Shown here: in pieces, positions 46,435-54,473 of the stretch
Layout: each line of letters starts with the position of its first letter
How positions within the stretch are numbered: position 1 is the first letter of the stretch
Assembly: GCA_041300525.1 (NCBI GenBank)
Contig: JBGLNJ010000001.1
Coordinates: 4,960,001 to 5,024,000, forward strand
Length of the DNA stretch: 64,000 nt
DNA from: JBGLNJ01 sp041300525
Lineage (GTDB): Bacteria > Chloroflexota > Anaerolineae > Fen-1058
Direction: 5' to 3'
Program-made: the position numbers and the translations under genes
The notes under the pieces: model-generated
Database searches by the model: none
Told to the model about the DNA's origin: nothing
What the model saw: only the letters and a program-made list of their open reading frames with translations

Positions 46435-47739
46435 ATGAAATACCTGCAAGACATTCGTGCCGCTCACGCCGACCCCGAACGGTTGGAGAACCTGTACCGC
46501 GCCGCCTTGCGAGAAAACGCGGGCGACGAATGGGAGGCCGACGTGTTGGCGTGCCACGCCGAATCGCCCGACAACATCCTGTACGCCGCCTGGCGTTACC
46601 GCTTGCAAGCAGCCGAGATCGAGCAGCCGGAGAGCCGTGGCGTCAACTGGAAGCTGGCGATTCCAGTGGGGCTGGCCGCCGGCCTCGTGTTCGCGGCGCT
46701 TTCCATTTCTCGCTTTGATCTGCCGCGTCACGTGCCGCTTCTTCTATTTGCCTGGGCGCCCATCGGCGCGTGCTTCATCGTGGCCTTTTTGACACTTCAA
46801 ACCACGTCCCGCCCACACCCAAAACGAGCGTGGGCCGTGATCGGCGGGCTGATCGCCATCGGCGTCTATGTCATCCTGGTCGTCGCGCTGGCGACCCGCG
46901 AGCAATACGAAATTCTGATGGTGCTCCATTTGCCGCTCCTGGCGTTGACGGGAGTCGGGATCGGCCTGGTGGGAATTCGGTCTAACGCGCAGGAGCGCTT
47001 TGCCTTTTTGCTCAAAACCATCGAAGTCGGCGTGACAGGCGGCGTGTACGTGATCGTGGGCGGGATGTTTGCGGGCGTCACCCTCGGCCTGTTTGCAGCG
47101 TTGAGCGTCCAGTTGCCCGACGATCTGATCAAGGCGCTGATCGCCGGCGGGGCCGGGGTGATCTGCGTGCTGGCGGTGGCGACCGTTTACGATCCGCGCG
47201 TCGCTCCCCTCGCGCAGCGCTTCGAGCAGGGACTCGGCAAGCTGGTGCCCACCATGATGCGGCTGCTGCTGCCGTTGACGCTGATCGTCCTGGCCGTGTA
47301 CTTGTTCGTCATCCCGTTCAACTTTATGCAGCCGTTTCTCAATCGCGACATCCTGATCGTGTACAACATCATGCTGTTTGCCGTGATGGGGCTGCTCATC
47401 GGCGCGACGCCGCTGCAAGGACACGATCTGCCCAAATATCACGGCGCGCTCCGCGCGGGCATCCTGGCCGTGGCGAGCCTGACAGTTGTCGTCAGCCTGT
47501 ACGCCCTATCCGCCACGGTCTACCGGACGGCGCTGGGCGGATTCACGCTCAACCGCGTGGCCGTCATCGGCTGGAACGTCATCAACATCAGCATCCTCGT
47601 CGCCCTGATCTACAAACGGGTCAAGCACGGCGCGGCGGCGTGGATCGGCTCGTTGCAATCCGCCGTCAGCGCGGGTACAATTGCGTATGTCGTGTGGGCG
47701 CTGTTCCTGACGCTGATCAGCCCGTGGCTGTTTCGATGA
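46435..47739 (+). CDS. Polytopic membrane protein, unknown (DUF4153-like appearance)
   Basis: 434 residues, complete, with GGAGG before the ATG. A 75-residue cytoplasmic lead (MKYLQDIRAAHADPERLENL) is followed by about eleven to twelve hydrophobic helices, for example LAIPVGLAAGLVFAALSIS and MMRLLLPLTLIVLAVYLFVI. No transporter or enzyme signature is clear. The helix pattern and the loop NFMQPFLNRDILIVYNIMLF recall DUF4153 proteins, but I am not sure. A response regulator gene begins 40 bases after the stop. Confidence 0.6.
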   Translation: MKYLQDIRAAHADPERLENLYRAALRENAGDEWEADVLACHAESPDNILYAAWRYRLQAAEIEQPESRGVNWKLAIPVGLAAGLVFAALSISRFDLPRHVPLLLFAWAPIGACFIVAFLTLQTTSRPHPKRAWAVIGGLIAIGVYVILVVALATREQYEILMVLHLPLLALTGVGIGLVGIRSNAQERFAFLLKTIEVGVTGGVYVIVGGMFAGVTLGLFAALSVQLPDDLIKALIAGGAGVICVLAVATVYDPRVAPLAQRFEQGLGKLVPTMMRLLLPLTLIVLAVYLFVIPFNFMQPFLNRDILIVYNIMLFAVMGLLIGATPLQGHDLPKYHGALRAGILAVASLTVVVSLYALSATVYRTALGGFTLNRVAVIGWNVINISILVALIYKRVKHGAAAWIGSLQSAVSAGTIAYVVWALFLTLISPWLFR

Positions 47740-47740
47740 C

Positions 47741-47775
47741 GTTTGAGATTGGGTATTGGAGATTGGGGATTTGAG
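47741..47775. repeat. Heptanucleotide array at the response regulator start
   Basis: GTTTGAG, ATTGGGT, ATTGGAG, ATTGGGG, ATTTGAG, then ATTT directly before ATG 47780. It is the reverse complement of the CAAATCT/CCAATCT family at 30241. It takes the place where a ribosome binding site would be expected. Confidence 0.75.
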
Positions 47776-47779
47776 ATTT

Positions 47780-48568
47780 ATGCTCAACCTGCTCCTGGTC
47801 GAAGATAACGAAAAGCTCCGCCGCGCGATGCGGGCCGGATTGGAAGCGACCGGCCAGGTGCGCGTCGTCCACGACTGCGAAAGCGGCGAAGCGGCCCTCG
47901 CCTATTCCCTAGAGACTTCCAAGACCTCCGAGGTCTCTCAAGACCCCCGAGGTGTGCGCGGCGCCGGCGCGCCGGACGCGATCCTGATGGACGTGCAACT
48001 GGCGGGAGCGATGAACGGCATCCAGGCCGCCGTCGCCATCCGGCGTGAGTTGCCGCGCCTGCCTGTGGTGTTTTATTCCATCCAGGACGACGACAGCTTT
48101 TACCGCGACTTTCGTTCTTCGGGCATTCTCACGCACTATGCCTACGTCCGCAAGAGCAATTACCTGCTGCCGAGCATGGTCGTCCCGCTGCTCAAGGATG
48201 CCGTGGCCGGGCGCAGCTTTGTTGACCCGGACATTGCCGAGCGCGTCCAAGAGGTGCGCCTCAAAGACGAGAACGACCCACTGGCGCTGCTGGAGCCGGT
48301 CGAGCGCGAGGTGGCGCGGCTCCTGGCGCAAGGCATGACGAACGAGCAGATCGCGTTCAAGTTGGGGCTGCGCGACGCGCGCGCCGTGAGCCGCGCCAAC
48401 GGGCAAATCTACGCCGCCTGGCAATTGGCCGATACGGCCACCGACGAGAAAGTGGCGCGAACACGCGCGGCAATGATTTACAACGCGCGGCAAATGATCG
48501 TGTGGGACGAAGACGGCCTGGCTCGTACTCAAAACGTGCAGGGACAATGGATTCCTCTTGAGATTTGA
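47780..48568 (+). CDS. Response regulator, receiver plus LuxR-type HTH region
   Basis: 262 residues. Receiver: MLNLLLVEDNEKLRRAMRAG with the acidic pair, phosphoacceptor Asp in AILMDVQLAGAMNG, and the Lys position in YVRKSNY. The C-terminal part has ALLEPVEREVARLLAQGMTN and EQIAFKLGLRDARAVSRANG, similar to LuxR DNA-binding domains. An 18-residue stretch (about 45-62, TSKTSEVSQDPRGVRGAG) interrupts the loop before the phosphorylation strand and is encoded by a palindromic repeat. No ribosome binding site is visible; the leader is a heptamer array. Confidence 0.8.
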   Translation: MLNLLLVEDNEKLRRAMRAGLEATGQVRVVHDCESGEAALAYSLETSKTSEVSQDPRGVRGAGAPDAILMDVQLAGAMNGIQAAVAIRRELPRLPVVFYSIQDDDSFYRDFRSSGILTHYAYVRKSNYLLPSMVVPLLKDAVAGRSFVDPDIAERVQEVRLKDENDPLALLEPVEREVARLLAQGMTNEQIAFKLGLRDARAVSRANGQIYAAWQLADTATDEKVARTRAAMIYNARQMIVWDEDGLARTQNVQGQWIPLEI

Positions 48569-48625
48569 CACACTGATTTCTCTGGGGGCAGTTTGGGAGC
48601 TATAATTGGGGAAATCAGTGTGACA
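48566..48625. promoter_or_regulatory. Promoter flanked by a 15-bp inverted repeat
   Basis: TGACACACTGATTTC (48566-48580) and GAAATCAGTGTGACA (48611-48625) are inverted copies with one mismatch, 30 bases apart. A TATAAT box (48601-48606) lies between them, 57 bases before the next ATG. The shape suggests operator half-sites around a promoter. Confidence 0.5.
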
Positions 48626-48662
48626 GGTTTCTTTCAAGACACCATCGAACAAGGAGCATCCA

Positions 48663-48808
48663 ATGAAGCGCACTATCAACGTCCACATCGTTTTAGCCCT
48701 GGGACTCGGATTGACCCTGGCCCAGCTGTGGCTCCTGGGCAATGTTACACCCTCGCCCGCCGCTCACGCCGCATGGACGAACAAGCTCTGGACACAAGGT
48801 AGAGGCAA
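48663..48808 (+). CDS. Exported protein, N-terminal scrap
   Basis: About 46 residues: MKRTINVHIVLALGLGLTLA, then QLWLLGNVTPSPAAHAAWTN. This is a Sec signal peptide with an AHA cleavage region. The gene is interrupted by the IS4-family element starting at 48821; no continuation was recognised on the other side. AAGGAG precedes the ATG. Confidence 0.55.
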
Positions 48809-48820
48809 GTGCTTATTTCG

Positions 48821-50032
48821 AACTCACTACCGGACATTTTTTAGGGTGACGACTTGCCGTCGGGCCGGTTCTGGGAGAAAGGCTACCGGCAATGGCTGGT
48901 CTTCGTTGAGCAGATGATCCAGTAGCCGCAGTCCGAGTTGAAATAGACTCAAGTCGCAGCGTTTCGCCCGATGAATGATGGCTTGCCACTTGCTCCGCGT
49001 GGCCTGTGTACCCAGATACACGATCCATAGGTAAGCCAAGCAAGCCGCGATCAGCAATCGGCTCAGGCGGGTGGGATCGCTCAGATGGCTCAACTGCAGG
49101 TGAAAGCCGCGGCTTTTCTGGTCTGAAAACAGGGTCTCGATATGCATGCGCTTTTGATAGCACCGACAGGCTTCATCTCGGTCACTCAGATTGGTGACCA
49201 GGTAGATCGGCTCGTCCCACGCCGACCCCCACCAAGCAATGACTTGAACGGGACCATAGGCCGCCGCGGTGAACTGCACCTGCTTCCACATCTTTTTGCG
49301 ACCTCGATGGACTTGCATCGCTTCCAGGTTCGTCCACGCGCCGTCCATCTGCACACACGTGTTTTTGGCCGTGCGGCAGACGTACGACCAGCCGCGTGTG
49401 TCCAAGACCTGCTGCAACTCTACGCCATCGAACTCACCATCGCCCAGAAAAGTCGCCGTGACATCCGAGGGCAACAGGTCCATCACCGCTTCCAGCAAGC
49501 TGACGTGTGTCTTTTCAGGAAAGTGCCCTTTGGCTCCCTTGACGACCACCCAGGCCACCGGCAAGGCCCGATGAGCATACAGGACACTGACGACCAAGGC
49601 CAGACATCCACGTCCGACTTCACTCCCGTCCATCATAAACACCAACGGGCGCAGTTCAGCCAGCGCCTTCAACAACGGGCGCACAAACGGCAAGAAGTAC
49701 ACCTCCACCTGGATGTCCTCGTTCTTGACCCAGCGATCAAAGCGCTTCTCCCGACTGTCGGGCCGCGTCGCATCCGGCACTTTCGCGGCCATTTTCGGCA
49801 ACTGGCAGCTTCTACTCAGCACAATCCCGGTCACCATCCCCGCCAGGGTGTTCAGATGGCGCGCCAGATTGCCTTGCGGCTCGGTCGGATAGAGTTGCGT
49901 AATGGCTTGTTTTATGGCACGATATACCCGGCGGCTGTCACTCATGGCTCTGCTCCTGTTCTTTGGCGAGAACTCAAGCATACCACAAGTGTCAGCCGTC
50001 ATCTATTCACAAAATGTGTCCGGTAGTGAGTT
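48821..50032. mobile_element. IS4-family insertion sequence
   Basis: 1212 bp with perfect 16-bp terminal inverted repeats: AACTCACTACCGGACA at 48821-48836 and its complement at 50017-50032. One transposase gene fills it on the minus strand. I see no clear target duplication in the flanks. Confidence 0.85.
48827..49945 (-). CDS. IS4-family transposase
   Basis: About 372 residues from Met 49945 (MSDSRRVYRAIKQAITQLYP), preferred over the Met at 50002 because the latter lies almost in the terminal repeat. DDE residues: Asp in LVFMMDGSEVGRG, Asp in ATFLGDGEFDG, and Glu in the Y-R-E-K block YQKRMHIETLFSDQKSRGF. The final stretch overlaps the left terminal repeat. It appears intact. Confidence 0.9.
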   Translation of the reverse strand: MSDSRRVYRAIKQAITQLYPTEPQGNLARHLNTLAGMVTGIVLSRSCQLPKMAAKVPDATRPDSREKRFDRWVKNEDIQVEVYFLPFVRPLLKALAELRPLVFMMDGSEVGRGCLALVVSVLYAHRALPVAWVVVKGAKGHFPEKTHVSLLEAVMDLLPSDVTATFLGDGEFDGVELQQVLDTRGWSYVCRTAKNTCVQMDGAWTNLEAMQVHRGRKKMWKQVQFTAAAYGPVQVIAWWGSAWDEPIYLVTNLSDRDEACRCYQKRMHIETLFSDQKSRGFHLQLSHLSDPTRLSRLLIAACLAYLWIVYLGTQATRSKWQAIIHRAKRCDLSLFQLGLRLLDHLLNEDQPLPVAFLPEPARRQVVTLKNVR

Positions 50033-50077
50033 TACTAATTCAAACGTGTCATCTCAATAATTCGCGGGATGCTCCGC

Positions 50078-50134
50078 ACCTTGCGAAGGTTTCGTCAGCG
50101 TACCGAGGTACCTTCGAACAACCTTCGCAAGGTT
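50078..50134. repeat. Inverted CTTGCGAAGG pair
   Basis: ACCTTGCGAAGGTTT (50078-50092) and AACCTTCGCAAGGTT (50120-50134), the same arms as at 7264-7321. The 219-base gap between IS4 and the isomerase gene contains only this and the next terminator. Confidence 0.7.
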
Positions 50135-50211
50135 CGGTTTCCCCCTACCTTTCGAGAAGATACATTCAAACATAGATACGTTGCACGCAATATGTCAAAA
50201 CGAATCGTCTG

Positions 50212-50241
50212 AAAAGGACCTCGGCAATGCGAGGTCCTTTC
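50212..50241. terminator. Bidirectional hairpin terminator
   Basis: AAAAGGACCTCG / CGAGGTCCTTTC with a short loop. On the minus strand it lies just after the isomerase stop, with a T run on that strand. Confidence 0.7.
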
Positions 50242-50251
50242 GTCCTCGTCG

Positions 50252-51124
50252 CTAGTATTGCTGTTGCTCCGGCAGGTGGGTTGTGTGCTGCGCCGCCAGC
50301 GCCCTGCGAATCGTCCGTAGTCCGTCTTCCGCTGCGGCGCGCGCGTCGGGCAGCGGCAGAACTTCTAGCGACACATAGCCCGCATAGCCAGCGTCACACA
50401 GCGTTTGCACCACCGCCGCAATGTCCAGGTGGCCGTGGCCGGGGGCTTGCCGATTCGAGTCAACCAGGTGCACATGCCCCAGGTACTGGCCGGCTGCCTT
50501 GAGGCTCTCCAGGATGCTGGTTTCTTCGATGTTCATGTGAAACGTGTCGGCCAGCAGTCTGAGGCAAGGCGAACCCACGGTGCGAATCACCTCAAGCCCC
50601 TGTTCCACCGTTTGCGGATAGTCGGACTCGTACCGATTGAGTGGCTCAAAGAGCAAGGTGACACCTTCGCGCTCAGCGGTCCGGCAACATTCGGCCAGGC
50701 ATTCCTGCGCCACTTTCACTCGTTCGGGTCGCTGAACCGAATCGGTGCTCACTCTTCCCCAGATCAGTCCGATGGTTACCGCCGAACCGATGGATGCCGC
50801 TAGTCGGATCTGGTCTTTGATACGCGCCACGGCCTGAGTGCGAATCTCCGGGTCGTGCTGGGCAAAGGTCAATCCATCTTGGCCGGCCGCCATGCCCGTG
50901 CCCAGCGTGGGCACGCTGAGGCCCGTGTCGGCCATCAGCTTCAAGAGACCAGCTCGGTCCACATCCTCGGCCCGCCGCAAGTGCAGCTCGACGCCGTCAT
51001 AGCCCAGTTCTGCGGCCAGGTCAAACGCCTGCTGAGGTTCGCCCCGGAACAGGATCGGTGCAAAACGCGTTGAGCTTGGCGTCGTTGCCCCGTAAGGCAA
51101 CGCGGCCGTCAAACTTGTCCTCAC
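50252..51124 (-). CDS. Sugar phosphate isomerase/epimerase, TIM barrel
   Basis: 290 residues, complete. The start is GTG 51124, which overlaps the stop of the upstream dehydrogenase (GTGA). Xylose isomerase-like barrel: AAELGYDGVELHLR, GLSVPTLGTG, LFEPLNRYESDYPQT (metal Glu), RLLADTFHMNIEE (Asp, His), LGHVHLVDSNRQAPGHGHLD and VSLEVLPLPDA (Glu). The set Glu-Asp-His-Glu is the metal site of ketose 3-epimerase/hydroxypyruvate isomerase-type enzymes. Likely part of a carbohydrate catabolic operon with the dehydrogenase. Confidence 0.85.
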   Translation of the reverse strand: MRTSLTAALPYGATTPSSTRFAPILFRGEPQQAFDLAAELGYDGVELHLRRAEDVDRAGLLKLMADTGLSVPTLGTGMAAGQDGLTFAQHDPEIRTQAVARIKDQIRLAASIGSAVTIGLIWGRVSTDSVQRPERVKVAQECLAECCRTAEREGVTLLFEPLNRYESDYPQTVEQGLEVIRTVGSPCLRLLADTFHMNIEETSILESLKAAGQYLGHVHLVDSNRQAPGHGHLDIAAVVQTLCDAGYAGYVSLEVLPLPDARAAAEDGLRTIRRALAAQHTTHLPEQQQY

Positions 51125-51454
51125 TGGCGCACCATCACCTTGGCGTCCATCAGCTTCTCGGCTTGCTGGATGGCTTCGATGGCCTGGTCGAGGCTAAAGC
51201 GCGACGTGATCATGGGCAAGAGGTTGATGCGCTTGGCAGCCAGCAAGCGGATCGAGTAAGGAAAGATCGCCCCCGAGTGACCCACTGAGCCGTGGATGTG
51301 CAGTCGCTGCCACTGCAGGCGCAGCACCGAAATGGGCACGCGGTCGGCGCCCATGCCGGCCTGTACAATCTTGCCGCTCGGTACCAGCACTTCCTCAAAC
51401 ACAGGGTACGTCTTGGCCCCCGCTGCGGCAGCCGTGATGGATGGAGGTAAGTCG
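51121..51454 (-). CDS. Zinc-type alcohol/polyol dehydrogenase, C-terminal fragment
   Basis: About 110 residues: AIDLPPSITAAAAGAKTYPV, FEEVLVPSGKIVQAGMGADR, LRLQWQRLHIHGSVGHSG and FSLDQAIEAIQQAEKLMDAK. This is the C-terminal end of a medium-chain dehydrogenase Rossmann domain and its last catalytic-domain strands. The zinc-binding and NAD-binding N-terminal part is missing. It is translationally coupled to the isomerase gene. Confidence 0.82.
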
Positions 51455-52060
51455 ATGGCGGAGGGATGGTTGGAGCAATTGCGAGATGCCGTCAGTACGC
51501 CCTCAGATGAGAGCGTGGCGCGATCCCGTCGGCAGGTGCGAGGCTGGTTCGTTCAAGCCGCGCCGCTGGTTCAATGGGATGTGATCGAATCGCCCGTGGG
51601 AGCGCTCTACATTGCCGTCAGCGCCAAAGGCGTGTGCAGCGTGGACTTTGGCGTGGCCCGGTCCGCTTTCTTGAGCCAACTGGCCCCGCTGGCTCGCGTC
51701 GAGCGCAACGGGGCTGCTTTGGCGTTTGTCACCGAGCAACTGCGCGAGTATTTTGCCGGCACTCGCTTTCGATTCGACCTGCCGCTTGACCTCAGCCGGT
51801 TGACGCCGTTCCAGCAGCGTGTCTTGCAGGTTACGCGCGGCATCGCCGCCGGCACCGTGTGGACCTATCGGCAGGTGGCCGAGGCCGTGGGCAAGCCCAA
51901 GGCCAGCCGGCCGGTTGGGCAAGCGTTGGGGCATAACCCTGTGCCGATTGTCGTCCCGTGTCATCGAGTCGTGGCGAGTGACGGAAGCCTAGGCGGCTAT
52001 AGCGCGGGAGGCGGCCTGGAAAGCAAGCGGCTGCTCTTGCAACTGGAAGGCGCACTGTAG
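51455..52060 (+). CDS. ogt: Methylated-DNA--protein-cysteine methyltransferase
   Basis: About 201 residues from ATG 51455; the true start may lie beyond the join. It repairs O6-alkylguanine by moving the alkyl group to its own Cys. Visible: WDVIESPVGALYIAVSAKGV, LTPFQQRVLQVTRGIAAGTV, WTYRQVAEAVGKPKASRPVG and the active site IVVPCHRVVASDGSLGGYS (Cys near residue 169). The residues before WDVIESP are acidic and not part of the usual domain. Confidence 0.88.
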   Translation: MAEGWLEQLRDAVSTPSDESVARSRRQVRGWFVQAAPLVQWDVIESPVGALYIAVSAKGVCSVDFGVARSAFLSQLAPLARVERNGAALAFVTEQLREYFAGTRFRFDLPLDLSRLTPFQQRVLQVTRGIAAGTVWTYRQVAEAVGKPKASRPVGQALGHNPVPIVVPCHRVVASDGSLGGYSAGGGLESKRLLLQLEGAL

Positions 52061-52101
52061 ACGCAAGACCAATAAACGATTGATAGCGTCAGAGGAAGTG
52101 A

Positions 52102-53100
52102 ATGGCGAATCGAGTGGTCGAGAAAGTGTTGACGAGTCCGAAAGAAATCCGTGCCGATGTGAAACAAGCGCCGTCGTCGCTGGCGATCTGGGCCGCGATG
52201 ATCAGCGTCTATATCGTCTGGGGATCAACGTACCTGGCGATTCGTTTTGCCGTTCAAACGATGCCGCCGTTCTTGATGGCGGCCGTGCGCTTTTTGATGG
52301 CAGGCGCCGTGTTGTATGCGTTCAGACGCGCGCGGGGAGACGCCACGCCGACGAGGCTGGAGTGGCGCTCGGCGGCGATTGTCGGCAGCCTGCTTCTCGT
52401 CGGTGGAAATGGAGGCGTCGTGTGGGCCGAGCAGCGCGTGGCGTCGGGCGCGGCGGCGCTGCTCGTGGGCAGCTCTCCCTTGTGGATGATCTTGATTGAC
52501 GCGCTGCGCCCCGGAGGCAAGCGGCCCAGTTGGCCGTCGGTGGCCGGTGTGTTGGTCGGTTTTTCCGGCATTGTTTTGCTTGTCGGTCCCGGTGAGCTTT
52601 CCGGCGGCGCGGACAAGATAGATCCGGTCGGCGCAGCCGTTTTGATCTTTGCGGCGCTGTCCTGGGCCATCGGTTCGCTCTATGGCCGCAATGCCGCGCT
52701 GCCTTCTTCGCCGCTCTTGGGAACCGGCATGGAGATGTTGGCCGGCGGAGCGGTGTTGCTGGTCCTTAGCGCACTGACCGGCGAATTCAGCCGACTCAAC
52801 CTAGCCGGCATCTCGGCTGCGTCGCTGTGGGGACTGGCTTACCTGGTCGTGTTCGGCGCGTGGGTGGGGTTCGGCGCGTACACCTGGCTGCTGCGCGTGG
52901 CGCCCATCTCGTTCGTCTCGACGAACGCCTACGTCAACCCCGTGGTGGCGGTTGTGATGGGGTACCTGGTGGCCGCAGAGCCGATCACGCCGCGCATGCT
53001 GATTGCGACCGTTATCATTGTGGGATCGGTGGTGCTGACAAAGGTGGCGAATCAAAACGGAAAGCGAAGGGGATTGGCCGCGACGGGCATAAACAGATAA
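52102..53100 (+). CDS. EamA/DMT-family transporter
   Basis: 332 residues, complete; GAGGAAGTG precedes the ATG. Ten transmembrane helices in two EamA repeats: IWAAMISVYIVWGSTYLAIR with the WGSTY pattern, LLVGGNGGVVWAEQRVASG, PLWMILIDALRP, then FAALSWAIGSLYGRNAAL, SFVSTNAYVNPVVAVVMGYL and ATVIIVGSVVLTKVA. A drug/metabolite exporter; substrate unknown. It ends 56 bases before the FMN riboswitch, whose promoter is independent. Confidence 0.88.
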   Translation: MANRVVEKVLTSPKEIRADVKQAPSSLAIWAAMISVYIVWGSTYLAIRFAVQTMPPFLMAAVRFLMAGAVLYAFRRARGDATPTRLEWRSAAIVGSLLLVGGNGGVVWAEQRVASGAAALLVGSSPLWMILIDALRPGGKRPSWPSVAGVLVGFSGIVLLVGPGELSGGADKIDPVGAAVLIFAALSWAIGSLYGRNAALPSSPLLGTGMEMLAGGAVLLVLSALTGEFSRLNLAGISAASLWGLAYLVVFGAWVGFGAYTWLLRVAPISFVSTNAYVNPVVAVVMGYLVAAEPITPRMLIATVIIVGSVVLTKVANQNGKRRGLAATGINR

Positions 53101-53106
53101 ACGGGG

Positions 53107-53136
53107 TTGACCGAACCCAGGGAGAGGTGTTATAAT
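53107..53136 (+). promoter_or_regulatory. Promoter of the FMN riboswitch transcript
   Basis: TTGACC (53107-53112), an 18-base spacer and TATAAT (53131-53136), about 20 bases before the aptamer. Confidence 0.7.
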
Positions 53137-53154
53137 ACCGGCAACTGAATAACA

Positions 53155-53298
53155 AACCTTCGGGGCAGGGTGAAATTCCCGATCGGCGGTATAGCCCGCG
53201 AGCGTGCCTGGCACGCAGGATCCGGTGACACCTGCACCAATGCAGTGCGGTGCAAGTGAACTCCGGGGCCGACGGTTACAGTCCGGATGAAAGAAGGT
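53155..53298 (+). ncRNA. FMN riboswitch (RFN element)
   Basis: Conserved RFN blocks are easily read: CTTCGGGGCAGGGTGAAATT, CCCGATCGGCGGTATAGCCC, GCGAGC, then GATCCGGTG, ACTCCGGGGCCGACGGT, and TACAGTCCGGATGAAAGAAG. P1 pairs ACCTTC (53155-53160) with GAAGGT (53293-53298). The variable arm between the blocks is about 35 bases. It senses FMN and controls the downstream riboflavin transporter gene through the terminator at 53346. Confidence 0.95.
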
Positions 53299-53345
53299 AG
53301 GTCGTGCGACGCGGCGAGTCCGCTGCGTCTGAACACGCGCGTGTG

Positions 53346-53379
53346 CCCCGAAGGTCAAGAGCCTTCGGGGTTTTGTTTT
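53346..53379 (+). terminator. Riboswitch-controlled terminator
   Basis: CCCCGAAGG / CCTTCGGGG stem, seven-base loop, then TTTTGTTTT. The 5' arm with its next base (CCCCGAAGGT) is perfectly complementary to ACCTTCGGGG at the start of the aptamer. So without FMN the aptamer's first strand can pair with the terminator arm and allow readthrough. Confidence 0.85.
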
Positions 53380-53387
53380 GGTTATCG

Positions 53388-53410
53388 TAGGGCGGTATCC
53401 TATACCGCCC
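53388..53410. repeat. GTAGG-type palindrome after the riboswitch
   Basis: GGGCGGTAT / ATACCGCCC arms preceded by CGTA. It lies between the riboswitch terminator and the ribX ribosome site. Confidence 0.6.
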
Positions 53411-53425
53411 GGCAAAGGTGATGCT

Positions 53426-54097
53426 ATGGCTGTCTGGCAAGAAACATTGGCACACACGGATACACCCAGGAACGGATTCGAGCCGAGCGTCAAGGTCGGG
53501 CAATGGACGCAAGTCGCGCTCGTGCCGCTGACGTTGGCCGGGTTCGTCGGGCTGTGGGCCTTGTTCGTCAAACTGACGGGCTACCCGCCGTTCATTCTGC
53601 CGGGGCCGGAGCGCGTGTGGGCGCGCTTCCTCACGCTCGCCGCCGAAGGGGCGTTGTGGCGGCACACGGCCACCACGTTGAACGAAGTATTGGCCGGGCT
53701 GGCGCTGGGGATGGCCGTCGCGTTCGTGTTGGGCTATCTGCTTTCGCGCTCGCGCACGGTCGAGCGGCTCGTCGCGCCGTACATTGTCGCCTCGCAATCC
53801 ATTCCCATCGTCGCCATCGCGCCGCTCCTGGTCATCTGGTTCGGCGCAGGCGCAACGTCCAAGGTCATCGTCTCGGCCCTCATCGTGTTCTTTCCCATCC
53901 TCATCAGCGCCGTGGCCGGGCTGCGCAGCGCCGAGCCGGACTTGCTCGACCTGATGCGCTCGCTGGAAGCGACGCGCTGGCAGACTTTTGCCAAGCTCGA
54001 GCTGCCCGCCGCAATGCCCATGATCCTCTCCGGCCTCAAGGTCGGCGCGACGTTATCCGTCATCGGCGCGGTGGTGGGCGAGTTTGTCGGCGCGGGC
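53426..54097 (+). CDS. ribX: Riboflavin-type ABC transporter permease, C-terminus lost
   Basis: About 224 residues. Binding-protein-dependent permease of the SsuC/ThiX group: helices at VALVPLTLAGFVGLWALFV, then the PPFILPGPERVWARFLTLA loop, LGMAVAFVLGYLLSRSRTV, SIPIVAIAPLLVIWFGAGAT and the EAA loop EPDLLDLMRSLEATRWQTFA. The FMN riboswitch directly upstream is the main reason to call it RibX, the permease of the RibXY riboflavin importer known from Chloroflexota. Homology ends at GEFVGAG, losing the last helix. Confidence 0.8.
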
Positions 54098-54473
54098 CCG
54101 TGAACAGGGCATCACCGTTTTCATGTCGAGTCACATCCTGGCCGAAGTGGATCGGCTGGCGACTCGCATCGGCATCATCCACCAAGGCCGGCTCATCGAA
54201 GAACTCGAGGCGGCCAAGATGGAAGCGATCCGCTCGCGACGTCTGATCGTCGAGGCGCGCCAGCCGGCCGCCGCGTATTCCGCACTGGAAGGCGCCGGGT
54301 ACTCTGTCACGGCGGAGAAGGGTGGACTGTTCATCACCGACGCGCGCGCGCTCGAGTCGCCGGATCAAGTAGCCACGCTGCTGGTCAACGTCGGCGCGCC
54401 GCCCACCAAGCTGTTGGTGGAACAAGAAGATCTGGAAGCGCACTTTATGCGATTGACGGGAGAAAAATCATGA
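54098..54473 (+). CDS. ABC-2 transporter ATPase, C-terminal fragment
   Basis: About 124 residues: REQGITVFMSSHILAEVDRL (D-loop/switch His region), ATRIGIIHQGRLIEELEAAK, then a regulatory tail of the type found on multidrug ABC-2 ATPases (LLVEQEDLEAHFMRLTG). Walker A and the signature are missing. Its stop overlaps the permease start (ATGA), so these two genes are a true operon pair. Confidence 0.85.

Noticed and set aside
48566..48625. TTGACA at 48565 as the -35 of the TATAAT at 48601
   Set aside because: Spacing is 30 bases, far too long for a sigma-70 promoter.
49142..50026. 294-residue plus-strand frame inside the IS4 element
   Set aside because: Antisense of the intact transposase.
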